Made by a program: the position numbers and the translations under genes. Of a DNA stretch of 5,067 nucleotides, positions 1 through 5,067 are shown piece after piece; the first letter of the stretch is position 1, and every line of letters begins with the position of its first letter. This DNA comes from Chloroflexota bacterium (lineage in GTDB: Bacteria; Chloroflexota; Limnocylindria; QHBO01). The notes beneath the pieces are model-generated. The model was not told where the DNA came from. It ran no database searches and worked only from the letters and a program-made list of their open reading frames with translations. The DNA lies in assembly GCA_020848055.1 (NCBI GenBank), contig JADLBB010000259.1:1-5067 (forward strand), written 5' to 3'.

Positions 1-1
1 G

Positions 2-520
2 CCGGAACCCGAGCCCGAGCCGGTGGTGTTCGAGGCGGCGCCGGAGCCGGAGCCGATCCAGCCCGCGCCCGCTCCAAAGCCGAGGATCGGTCCGTCCGTC
101 GCGCCGATCAACGAGACGATCCTGCGATTCCCGGAGCGACCCATCCAACAGCCCGAGGTCTCACCGGCACCTCACGCGCCCGAGCCGGCCCTGGCCGCCG
201 AGGACGACAGCCCCGAACTCGCTGCCCGCCGGGCGCAACTGGACATGCTGGGCCTCGGAGACCCGGGCCAGGGCCCGGTCCGACCGCAGCAGCGCACCGT
301 CCTACCCTATCGGTCGCGCGGTGCCGCCATCCCGCAGGGCGAACTGGCCGCCCGCGCCGCGGCGCAGGGCATCGCCTTCTGGGAGGCATCGGCCCGCGAG
401 GTCGCCGAGGCCGGAGCAGCCACCGTGGGCGTCCAGAACTGTGGCGGGTGCGGGCTGTCCCTCTCGGCCACGGCACGCTTCTGCCGGCGTTGCGGCAGCC
501 CACAGAGCCGCTCGGCCTGA
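2..520 (+). CDS. Pro/Glu/Ala-rich protein with C-terminal zinc ribbon, 5' end off the window
   Basis: The frame is open from base 2 to a TGA at 518-520, giving 172 visible residues. The visible part starts inside a Pro-Glu dipeptide run (PEPEPEPVV, then APEPEPIQPAPAP), so the true start is almost certainly upstream; the GTG codons at 23 and 26 inside this run are poor start candidates. The first 70 or so residues are low-complexity and probably disordered. A helix-prone stretch follows (AARAAAQGIAFWEASAREVAEA). The last 27 residues hold a zinc ribbon: CGGC and CRRC (cysteine codons at 440, 449, 482 and 491) with 10 residues between the pairs, the spacing of the common short zinc_ribbon_2 type. 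Such a tail usually marks a protein- or nucleic-acid-binding accessory domain, but no function can be assigned. It converges on the FmdB-family gene with 3 bases between stops. I do not recognise the family. The reading frame is well supported; the function is unknown. Confidence 0.75.
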   Translation, partial: PEPEPEPVVFEAAPEPEPIQPAPAPKPRIGPSVAPINETILRFPERPIQQPEVSPAPHAPEPALAAEDDSPELAARRAQLDMLGLGDPGQGPVRPQQRTVLPYRSRGAAIPQGELAARAAAQGIAFWEASAREVAEAGAATVGVQNCGGCGLSLSATARFCRRCGSPQSRSA

Positions 521-530
521 GCCTCAGGCC
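514..530. terminator. Perfect inverted repeat spanning both convergent stop codons, possible bidirectional terminator
   Basis: GGCCTGA (514-520), loop GCC, TCAGGCC (524-530): a perfect 7-bp stem with a 3-base loop. Each arm ends in the stop codon of one of the two convergent genes, both of which finish GCC-TGA. No T-run follows on either strand, so it is not a classical intrinsic terminator. Its position between converging genes makes a termination or 3'-end stabilising role plausible. The inverted repeat is certain; the function is inferred. Confidence 0.45.
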
Positions 531-832
531 TTCGGGGTGTCGCTCGACCCTGTCGCCGGGGTCGAGCTCGGAGAGCCTCCGTTCGAATCGGCCTTGCTCG
601 CTGGCTTGTCAGCCGGCTTGTCGCTCTTTGATGCGCCGGGCGAGCCATTGGAAGTAGGGCGGGAGTCGGTGCGATAGAACCCGCTGCCCTTGAAGATGAT
701 CCCCGAGGGATAGATCACGCGGCGCAACTGGCCGCCGCAACGGTCACAGACGGATGGCCCCTCCTCGCTCATGGAGTGGACCACCTCGGTCACGGTGCCA
801 CAGCTGCGGCACTGGTAGTCATAAGTTGGCAC
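524..832 (-). CDS. FmdB-family zinc-ribbon protein
   Basis: 102 residues starting at a GTG (832-830). This start is chosen because it gives the family's hallmark N-terminus, (M)PTYDYQCRSCG. The frame stays open up to 925, but the extra 31 residues look unrelated and would overlap the preceding gene. Residues 8-32 form a zinc ribbon, CRSC and CDRC with 17 residues between the pairs, the spacing seen in FmdB/CxxC_CXXC_SSSS proteins. Next comes the typical block RRVIYPSGIIFKGSGFYRTD (residues 37-56). From residue 57 onward is a Ser/Lys/Pro/Ala/Gly-rich tail with DKPADKPASKAD repeats, probably disordered and common in this family. Despite the name, which comes from a putative regulator of amide/formamide use, the role of these small cytoplasmic proteins is largely unknown. 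No clear Shine-Dalgarno precedes the GTG. The gene follows the CpaE/TadZ-like gene by 56 bases and is probably co-transcribed with it. Confidence 0.88.
   Translation of the reverse strand: MPTYDYQCRSCGTVTEVVHSMSEEGPSVCDRCGGQLRRVIYPSGIIFKGSGFYRTDSRPTSNGSPGASKSDKPADKPASKADSNGGSPSSTPATGSSDTPKA
542..581. terminator. Two further hairpins just past the convergent junction
   Basis: GCTCGACCC (542-550) pairs perfectly with GGGTCGAGC (559-567), a 9-bp stem around an 8-base loop. CGGAG (569-573) pairs with CTCCG (577-581) around AGC. For the plus-strand gene these lie 21 to 61 bases beyond its stop, where a terminator would be expected. For the minus-strand gene they lie inside the codons of the low-complexity C-terminal tail. 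No T-tract follows. In DNA this GC-rich, stems of this length can occur by chance in a 5-kb window, so the assignment rests mainly on position. Confidence 0.35.
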
Positions 833-888
833 GGCTGCGGAATGATCGCAAAGGCGGAGCCGTGCCGCAAATGGCCCGCGGGGAACGA

Positions 889-2112
889 TCAGGCCTGCGA
901 GGTCCTGGTACCGAACCGCGACCACCAGCGACGCGCCACCGGCTCAGGCACTGGCTCGGCACCCGCGTCGGGCTGCGAGATGAGGCGCGCCACCTTGTGC
1001 AGATCGTTGGAGATGTCCTCGCGCGGAAACTTCAGGACGACCGGCTTGCCCTCGTTCGAGGCCACGATGGCCTTCGGGCCGTTGCTGACGATGGTGGCGG
1101 CGATGGGAAGCCCGAGCGCCGTGGCGATGTCCTGCACCCTGATGCCGTGATTGGCCCGGTTGACGATCACGCGAATGGAGCTGGCCAGGCCGAGGTCGCG
1201 GGCGAGTTCGAGGAATTGGGCGCTGTTGCGCAGCGCGCCGACCTCGGGGGTGACGACCAGGAAGATCTCATTGGCCACGGCGAGCATGGCCATCGTGCGA
1301 TCGTCGTAACCGGGATGGTTATCCACGACGACGTACGAATGATGGTTTCGCGCCCAGCGCAGTGCCGCGAGCAGCAGGTCCACGCTGACGCGCTCCGACT
1401 CGGCAGGATCGGTCCCCCACGCCAGGACCTTCAGTCCGCTCTCGGCGTGAACCGTCACGACCTGCTCGAAAACGGCGTCCGTCCATTCGTCGGCCGGGCT
1501 GTCGGCCAGGTCCGACAGGCCCATCCGATACGGGACCTCGAGCACCGACGTGACGTTGCCGACCCCGACGTCGGCGTCAAGCAGTAGGACCTCGGCCCTG
1601 GTCTGCTGGCGGAGCGCGACCGCCATGTTGACCGCGATGGTCGTCTTGCCCACGCCACCCTTCGGCGCGAACACGCTGACGACGTGCCCCTCTCCGACGA
1701 TCTGGCCGGCCGCGTGGGCGGCGGAGTCGGCCGCCCAGGACGACCAACCGTCCGGCAGTTCGCGGCCGGTGCGGATGAGCATGGCCTGCAGGCGATAGAC
1801 GAGGCCATCGGGAGGCATCGGCTTGAGGGCGAGCGCGACATCGTCACCGGCCGACCCTGCGACCTCGGGGACGTCACTGCCCTCCCCGACGAGCAACAGG
1901 GTCGGCGCACCACGACCGGATCGCAAGGCGCCCATCACGGTCGTGACCAGTTCGGATGGCAGGTCGCAGTCAACCACGGCCAGGTCTGCCGTCGGCACGG
2001 CCGTGACCGTGTCTGGGCCGAGTGTGATGGGGTCGAAGCCGGCGCGCTGCAGGGCATCAACGTACGTGTCGGCCTGGCCGCTCATGGCCAGCAGGATGGT
2101 CGGTCGGTCCAT
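889..2112 (-). CDS. CpaE/TadZ-like protein: receiver-like domain plus MinD/ParA-type ATPase
   Basis: 407 residues. The ATG at 2112-2110 is preferred: AGGAAGG stands just upstream, and the protein then opens directly on the first strand of the N-terminal domain (RPTILLAM). A longer frame from a GTG at 2208 would code through three inverted repeats. Residues 4-115 resemble a response-regulator receiver: an Asp at the end of strand 3 (AVVD, D48) and a Lys-Pro after strand 5 (K97-P98), but no acidic pair after strand 1, so it is probably a non-phosphorylated pseudo-receiver. Residues 143-380 are a SIMIBI ATPase: deviant Walker A APKGGVGKTT (K151 signature lysine, K156), Walker A' LLLDAD (D179) and a switch/Walker B-like VVVDNHPGYDDRT (D264). 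The tail VARRWWSRFG (residues 392-401) is basic and aromatic and could touch membrane. In known systems TadZ/CpaE proteins place Flp/Tad pili at a pole; no pilus gene is visible here, so the cargo is open. A general MinD/ParA-like orphan is the alternative. Confidence 0.88.
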   Translation of the reverse strand: MDRPTILLAMSGQADTYVDALQRAGFDPITLGPDTVTAVPTADLAVVDCDLPSELVTTVMGALRSGRGAPTLLLVGEGSDVPEVAGSAGDDVALALKPMPPDGLVYRLQAMLIRTGRELPDGWSSWAADSAAHAAGQIVGEGHVVSVFAPKGGVGKTTIAVNMAVALRQQTRAEVLLLDADVGVGNVTSVLEVPYRMGLSDLADSPADEWTDAVFEQVVTVHAESGLKVLAWGTDPAESERVSVDLLLAALRWARNHHSYVVVDNHPGYDDRTMAMLAVANEIFLVVTPEVGALRNSAQFLELARDLGLASSIRVIVNRANHGIRVQDIATALGLPIAATIVSNGPKAIVASNEGKPVVLKFPREDISNDLHKVARLISQPDAGAEPVPEPVARRWWSRFGTRTSQA

Positions 2113-2122
2113 GGCCCTTCCT
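2113..2122 (-). promoter_or_regulatory. Ribosome binding site that fixes the start of the CpaE/TadZ-like gene
   Basis: On the minus strand AGGAAGG (2122-2116) is followed by GCC and the ATG at 2112; the AGGA core sits 6 bases from the start codon. This is the best Shine-Dalgarno match in the window and is the main reason for choosing 2112 over the in-frame GTG at 2208. Confidence 0.65.
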
Positions 2123-2129
2123 ATCGCAT

Positions 2130-2184
2130 GGATCTCGGTGATCCGGTGACTGAGGTCACCATCGTCGGCGTCCGGTCGCCGACG
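2130..2184. promoter_or_regulatory. Three back-to-back inverted repeats in the leader of the CpaE/TadZ-like gene
   Basis: Read on the plus strand: GGATC/GATCC (2130-2134 with 2140-2144, loop TCGGT); GGTGAC/GTCACC (2145-2150 with 2155-2160, loop TGAG); and CGTCGGCG/CGCCGACG (2163-2170 with 2177-2184, loop TCCGGT). All arms pair perfectly. The first two abut and the third is 2 bases away, and the block ends 7 bases before the Shine-Dalgarno. It could be a folded mRNA leader controlling translation, a processing or attenuation site between cistrons, or paired operator sites in DNA. The repeats are seen directly; any function is inferred. Confidence 0.45.
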
Positions 2185-2207
2185 GGCAATGGGACTCGGG
2201 CCGACCA

Positions 2208-2219
2208 CGGGTCAACCCG
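2208..2219 (-). other. Small tetraloop hairpin downstream of the 244-residue gene
   Basis: On the minus strand CGGG-TTGA-CCCG forms a 4-bp stem (5 bp if the T-A pair closes), starting 16 bases after the stop codon at 2236. There is no T-tract, so it is at best a weak 3'-end or spacer structure. It adds to the folded character of the 123-base gap before the ATPase gene. Confidence 0.25.
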
Positions 2220-2235
2220 AAAGTACTGGGCCTGA

Positions 2236-2970
2236 TCAGCCCCGCAGCATGCGCATGCCGCACTTCGGACAGTAGAACGCGCTGGCGTTCCCGGCCTCGA
2301 AGCCACAGTGCGCGCAGGTCAGGCCCGATCGCAGCCCGATCGACGGGAGCCGCGCCTGCTCCGCCTGGCCGAGGCTGAAGCCCGACGCCAGCACCTGCTG
2401 ATACAGCGCGCTGACGAGCCGGGTGCCGATGCGACCGGTATCCCCGCGCAGGCCCTTTCCGCCCCAGCCCACCACGGCCCGGACGATCAACTCCCCGGAC
2501 AGTTCGTCCCAGTGGGTGGCGAGGCCGCCGACAATGGCGCTGTAGTCGGGATAGCCGCTTGTATCGGTGTCACCGTGCAGCAGGCCGCAGATGAACGTGT
2601 CGACGGTCATGTCGAGCGCGTCGGTCAGCTCGAGCACGTAAAGCCCGTGCCGTCCGATGGGACTGACGTCACGGCGCGCCATGATCCACTGCTGGACCTC
2701 GTTGAAACGCTCGATGGCGGGCGCGGCGTCGGCCAGGTCCAGCGGCAGCGGCGGGATGGACTCGACGGCCGTCTGGCTGAGCGGCTCTATGATCCCCGGG
2801 AGCGCCATCACGACTCCGGGGTCCGATGGCAGGCGCAGGCCGTCACTGCTGCGACCGACGAGCGCGATGCGCACCAGGTATTCCTGGGCAACCACCTCCT
2901 CCTGGAACGGGACGGGTGGGGGCGGTGGCGTGGCCGGTGCGCTCGCCTTCTTGCGCTTCAGGAATGACAT
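2236..2970 (-). CDS. Uncharacterised protein with proline-rich N-terminus and C-terminal zinc ribbon
   Basis: 244 residues from an ATG at 2970-2968 to TGA at 2238-2236. I do not recognise the family. Residues 1-8 are basic (MSFLKRKK) and residues 11-21 are a proline-rich linker with five consecutive prolines. Residues 27-215 look like a folded globular domain with alternating hydrophobic segments, for example YLVRIALVG (31-39), GLYVLELTDALDMTVDTFICGL (split at 109-117 and 118-130) and LIVRAVVGWGGKG (161-173). Residues 219-237 are a zinc ribbon: CAHC and CPKC, 11 residues apart. There is no signal peptide or obvious membrane helix, so it is probably cytoplasmic. It sits between valS (55 bases upstream) and the CpaE/TadZ-like gene (123 bases downstream), all on one strand, so it may act with the ATPase. 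An AGAGGAAG lies 12 bases before the ATG, farther than usual. The coding call is strong because of the ordered CxxC pairs and the tight fit between neighbours; the function is unknown. Confidence 0.8.
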   Translation of the reverse strand: MSFLKRKKASAPATPPPPPVPFQEEVVAQEYLVRIALVGRSSDGLRLPSDPGVVMALPGIIEPLSQTAVESIPPLPLDLADAAPAIERFNEVQQWIMARRDVSPIGRHGLYVLELTDALDMTVDTFICGLLHGDTDTSGYPDYSAIVGGLATHWDELSGELIVRAVVGWGGKGLRGDTGRIGTRLVSALYQQVLASGFSLGQAEQARLPSIGLRSGLTCAHCGFEAGNASAFYCPKCGMRMLRG

Positions 2971-2982
2971 CGGGCTAGTGCG

Positions 2983-2990
2983 CTTCCTCT
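2983..2990 (-). promoter_or_regulatory. Probable ribosome binding site with unusually long spacing
   Basis: AGAGGAAG on the minus strand is the only purine-rich Shine-Dalgarno-like stretch before the ATG at 2970. Its AGGA core is 14 bases from the start, longer than the usual 5-9. No alternative start codon lies in frame between them, so either the spacing is tolerated or the match is fortuitous. Confidence 0.4.
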
Positions 2991-3001
2991 GCGGGTGGCC
3001 G

Positions 3002-3029
3002 ATTCTAGCAGTCGTGACGGGCGGTTCAC
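3002..3029 (-). promoter_or_regulatory. Possible sigma-70-type promoter between valS and the 244-residue gene
   Basis: On the minus strand TAGAAT (3007-3002) matches the -10 consensus at 5 of 6 positions, and GTGAAC (3029-3024) lies 16 bases upstream with a 3 of 6 match to TTGACA. Transcription would begin near 2995, leaving a leader of about 25 bases that includes the AGAGGAAG site. The -10 stands out as AT-rich in very GC-rich DNA. The -35 is weak and overlaps the valS stop codon, so this is tentative. Confidence 0.28.
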
Positions 3030-3032
3030 GAC
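3011..3032. terminator. Inverted repeat across the valS stop codon
   Basis: GTCGTGA (3011-3017) pairs perfectly with TCACGAC (3026-3032) around an 8-base loop; the second arm holds the valS TGA stop. No T-run follows on the minus strand. It could be a weak transcription terminator, an mRNA 3'-end stabiliser, or chance. It overlaps the possible -35 element of the next gene. Confidence 0.3.
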
Positions 3033-5067
3033 GCGGTCAACTGCCGGTGTTCCAGCTCCAGCTCCGCGAGGCGCTCCCGCTCGCGGGCCACCACGGCCTC
3101 TGGTGCCCTCGCGATGAACGCGCCGTTGGCCAGCAGGTTCCGGACGCGCTCGATGTTGGCGGCGAGATCCTCCAGCCTGGCGGCCCGCCGTTCGATCGTT
3201 CCGGCGTCGGTTGTCGGAGCCGCCACCTCGATCCAGGCCGGGCCGAACGCGCTGGTGGCGACCATGTCCGGCGGCTGGCCGGCCTCAGTGATCTCGATCG
3301 GGCGGACCCGCGCGAGGGACTCCACATAGCTCCGACCTGCGGTCAGCGCCGCCATGGCCGGCCCGTCGGTCGCGCGGACGTGCAGCGGAACCCAGCGACC
3401 GGCGGCGACGCCGGCATCGGTTCGCAGGTTACGCACGGCTCGGATCAGGCCCGACAGATCCTCGAACTCGCCCTCGGCGTCCGGGTCGGTGGCCGCCGGT
3501 TGGGGCCAGCGGGCCCTTATCAACAGTGGCTCCCCGGCGCTGGCCGCCGGGTGCGCGTCGCCCAGCGCCGACCAGATCTCCTCGGTGACGAACGGCATCA
3601 GCGGATGCAGAAGTCGCAGGACGGTCCCCAGCGCTTCGGCGGCGGTTCCCCACGTCGCGGCGCGCGCCTGCGGATCGGCATCTTCTCGACGCAGGTCCAG
3701 CTTCGCCATCTCGAGGTACCAGTCGCAGAAGTCGCTCCACGCCAGTTCGTGCACCGTGGCGGCGTAGCCCGCGATGTCGAGGGCATCGAGCTGGCGGGTG
3801 GCGCGCTCGGTGGCATCGGCCAGGCGCGAGCGGATCCAGCGACCGGCGAGGGTCTCGTCGGAGCCCGATGCCTGCTCGGCGGCCGGGGGCGGCTGGCTGC
3901 CCAGCACGAACCTTGCCGCGTTCCACAGCTTGTTCGTGAAGTTGCGCCCGCCGGTCATCTTCGACGGCGTCAGCCTCTGATCGACCCCGGGGGCGTTGCC
4001 GGAAACCAGGGCGACGCGCAGCGCATCGGCTCCGATGTCGGCGACCATCTCGAGCGGATCGACCACGTTGCCCTTGGTCTTGCTCATCTTGGAGCCGGTC
4101 GGATCGCGCACGATGCCGTGCAGGTAGACGGTGTGGAACGGCTCCTCGTCGGTGAGGAACAGGCCGAGCATGACCATGCGCGCCACCCAGAAGAAGAGGA
4201 TCTCGTAGGCCGTCTCGAGCACGTCTCCTGGGTAGAAGCGACGCAGGTCGGCGGTGTCGTCCGGCCAGCCGAGCGTCGAGAACGGCCACAGGCCGCTCGA
4301 GAACCAGGTGTCGAAGATGTCCGTCTCCTGGAGCAGTTCGGCGGCCGGCCGACCACAGGCCTCGCACGCGATCGGGCCATCGACCAGGTCGGTAACGGTG
4401 ATGTGGCCGTCGGGGCAATACCACGCCGGTATGCGATGCCCCCACCACAGCTGGCGGCCGACGGCCCAGTCCCGGATGTTCTCCATCCAGTGGGTGTAGA
4501 CCTTCTCGAAGTGCGACGGCATGATCCGCAGCCGGCCCTCGCGAAGGCTGGCGAGGGCTCGGTCGGCGAGCGGCCCCGCCCTTATGAACCACTGTACCGA
4601 CAGGATGGGCTCGACGACCGTTCCGCACCGATCGCAGCGACCGATGACCATCTCGTGTGGCTGCTCGCCCTCGAGATCGCCGGCGGTCCGCAGCGCGTCC
4701 ACGATGCGGGGACGCGCCTCGTGGCGGTCAAGGCCGGCGAACTGGCCCGCCTCGTCGGTCAGGCGCGCGTCGGGGTCGAGGACGGTGATCATCGGCAGCC
4801 CGTGCCGCTGGCCGACCTCGTAATCGTCGAAGTCGTGGGCCGGCGTGATCTTCACCGCCCCGGTGCCGAAGTCGCGCTCGACGTGCTCGTCGGCGATGAT
4901 CGGCACGCGCCGGCCGATGAACGGGATGACGGCCTCGCGACCGACGATGCCGCGGTAGCGGTCGTCATCGGGGTGCACCGCGACTGCCGTGTCGCCGAAG
5001 ATCGTCTCCGGCCGGGTGGTGGCGACCGCGATCCATTCATCCGCGCTCAGGGCACCGTCGGCGCCGA
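3026..5067 (-). CDS. valS: Valyl-tRNA synthetase, 5' part off the window
   Basis: A class I aminoacyl-tRNA synthetase that charges tRNA-Val and hydrolyses Thr-tRNA-Val. The frame is open to the right edge, so the start is missing; 679 C-terminal residues are visible against roughly 880-950 for full bacterial ValRS, and the HIGH motif lies outside. The GTG at 4978 is internal: the codons before it read TTRPETIFGDTAVA, part of the CP1 editing domain. Domains in order: editing (residues 1 to about 110, with GTGAVKITPAHDFDDYEVG, keeping the K, T and two D positions tied to editing); CDRC (codons 4636, 4627) and CPDGH...CEAC (4417-4355), zinc-site remnants; RDWAVGRQLWWGHRIP (4474-4427); DTWFSSGLWPFS; KMSKTKGN (4090-4067), the KMSKS loop with Thr last; anticodon-binding domain with NKLWNAARFVLG, FCDWYLEMAK and LLHPLMPFVTEEIW; and a C-terminal tRNA-binding coiled coil (codons about 3210-3030, NGAFIARAPEAVVARERERL). 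Identification is certain. Confidence 0.98.
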   Translation of the reverse strand, partial: GADGALSADEWIAVATTRPETIFGDTAVAVHPDDDRYRGIVGREAVIPFIGRRVPIIADEHVERDFGTGAVKITPAHDFDDYEVGQRHGLPMITVLDPDARLTDEAGQFAGLDRHEARPRIVDALRTAGDLEGEQPHEMVIGRCDRCGTVVEPILSVQWFIRAGPLADRALASLREGRLRIMPSHFEKVYTHWMENIRDWAVGRQLWWGHRIPAWYCPDGHITVTDLVDGPIACEACGRPAAELLQETDIFDTWFSSGLWPFSTLGWPDDTADLRRFYPGDVLETAYEILFFWVARMVMLGLFLTDEEPFHTVYLHGIVRDPTGSKMSKTKGNVVDPLEMVADIGADALRVALVSGNAPGVDQRLTPSKMTGGRNFTNKLWNAARFVLGSQPPPAAEQASGSDETLAGRWIRSRLADATERATRQLDALDIAGYAATVHELAWSDFCDWYLEMAKLDLRREDADPQARAATWGTAAEALGTVLRLLHPLMPFVTEEIWSALGDAHPAASAGEPLLIRARWPQPAATDPDAEGEFEDLSGLIRAVRNLRTDAGVAAGRWVPLHVRATDGPAMAALTAGRSYVESLARVRPIEITEAGQPPDMVATSAFGPAWIEVAAPTTDAGTIERRAARLEDLAANIERVRNLLANGAFIARAPEAVVARERERLAELELEHRQLTAS

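Noticed and set aside
2..64. GAGCC-type short tandem repeat at the left edge as a separate repeat element
   Set aside because: It is explained by Pro-Glu dipeptide codons in the open reading frame and needs no separate repeat call.
833..888. Promoter or binding site between the ATPase and FmdB-family genes
   Set aside because: There is no convincing -10/-35 pair and no Shine-Dalgarno. The CCCGCGGG palindrome at 875-882 is unremarkable in such GC-rich DNA.
833..925. Longer FmdB-family frame from 925
   Set aside because: It would overlap the end of the ATPase gene, and the extra 31 residues do not belong to the family, whose N-terminus is PTYDYQC.
754..1587. Plus-strand 277-codon open frame antisense to the ATPase gene
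   Set aside because: Its protein has no recognisable domain and lies wholly opposite genes with clear motifs; long antisense frames are expected at this GC content.
2113..2208. Longer ATPase reading frame from a GTG at 2208
   Set aside because: No Shine-Dalgarno precedes it, the extra 32 residues add nothing resembling the family, and the stretch is filled with inverted repeats; the ATG at 2112 has AGGAAGG in front and begins on the first strand of the domain.
2228..2242. GGGC/GCCC inverted repeat around the stop of the 244-residue gene
   Set aside because: The stem is only 4 bp with no T-tract; at this base composition it is expected by chance.
2308..2967. Plus-strand 219-codon open frame opposite the 244-residue gene
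   Set aside because: Its composition is Arg/Gln/Ala-rich antisense-like, with no motif; the minus-strand frame has ordered CxxC pairs.
3429..4628. 399-codon open frame on the minus strand inside valS
   Set aside because: It is a shifted frame of valS, rich in Arg, Pro and Gly, with no domain, while the overlapping frame carries every ValRS motif.
3026..4978. Taking the GTG at 4978 as the start of valS
   Set aside because: The same frame continues to the right edge and encodes the conserved editing-domain sequence TTRPETIFGDTAVA directly before it; the gene is cut by the window.

Overview
The window is a GC-rich (by eye about two-thirds or more G+C), densely coding bacterial chromosome segment. 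It has no mobile element, CRISPR array, rRNA or tRNA, and no stretch over 300 bases without a gene. The high GC, GTG starts, the valyl-tRNA synthetase motif style and several small zinc-ribbon proteins beside a CpaE/TadZ-like ATPase suggest Chloroflexota (perhaps an environmental Limnocylindria/Ellin6529-type lineage). A high-GC actinobacterium is the main alternative. This placement is an inference from memory of motif style, not a search result.

Layout, left to right. A plus-strand gene enters from the left edge and ends at 520: a Pro/Glu/Ala-rich protein with a C-terminal zinc ribbon. Facing it, four minus-strand genes run from the right edge towards it. In transcription order they are valS (5' end beyond 5067, stop at 3026), an unrecognised 244-residue zinc-ribbon protein (2970-2236), a 407-residue receiver-like plus MinD/ParA-type ATPase of the CpaE/TadZ class (2112-889), and a 102-residue FmdB-family zinc-ribbon protein (832-524). 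The gaps between these are 55, 123 and 56 bases, so they may be one transcript. A possible internal promoter lies just after valS.

The plus-strand gene and the FmdB-family gene converge with only 3 bases between their stop codons. Both stops sit in the arms of one perfect 7-bp inverted repeat, with further hairpins next to it. The 123-base gap ahead of the ATPase gene is unusually structured: three back-to-back inverted repeats, then a good ribosome binding site.

Functionally, valS is housekeeping. The other four genes are poorly characterised, and three of the four encode proteins with paired CxxC zinc ribbons. The CpaE/TadZ-like protein would be expected to act at the membrane or cell pole in localising a pilus/secretion machine or another cargo, but no tad/cpa pilus gene is visible here. 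The 244-residue protein next to it is the best candidate for something undescribed.
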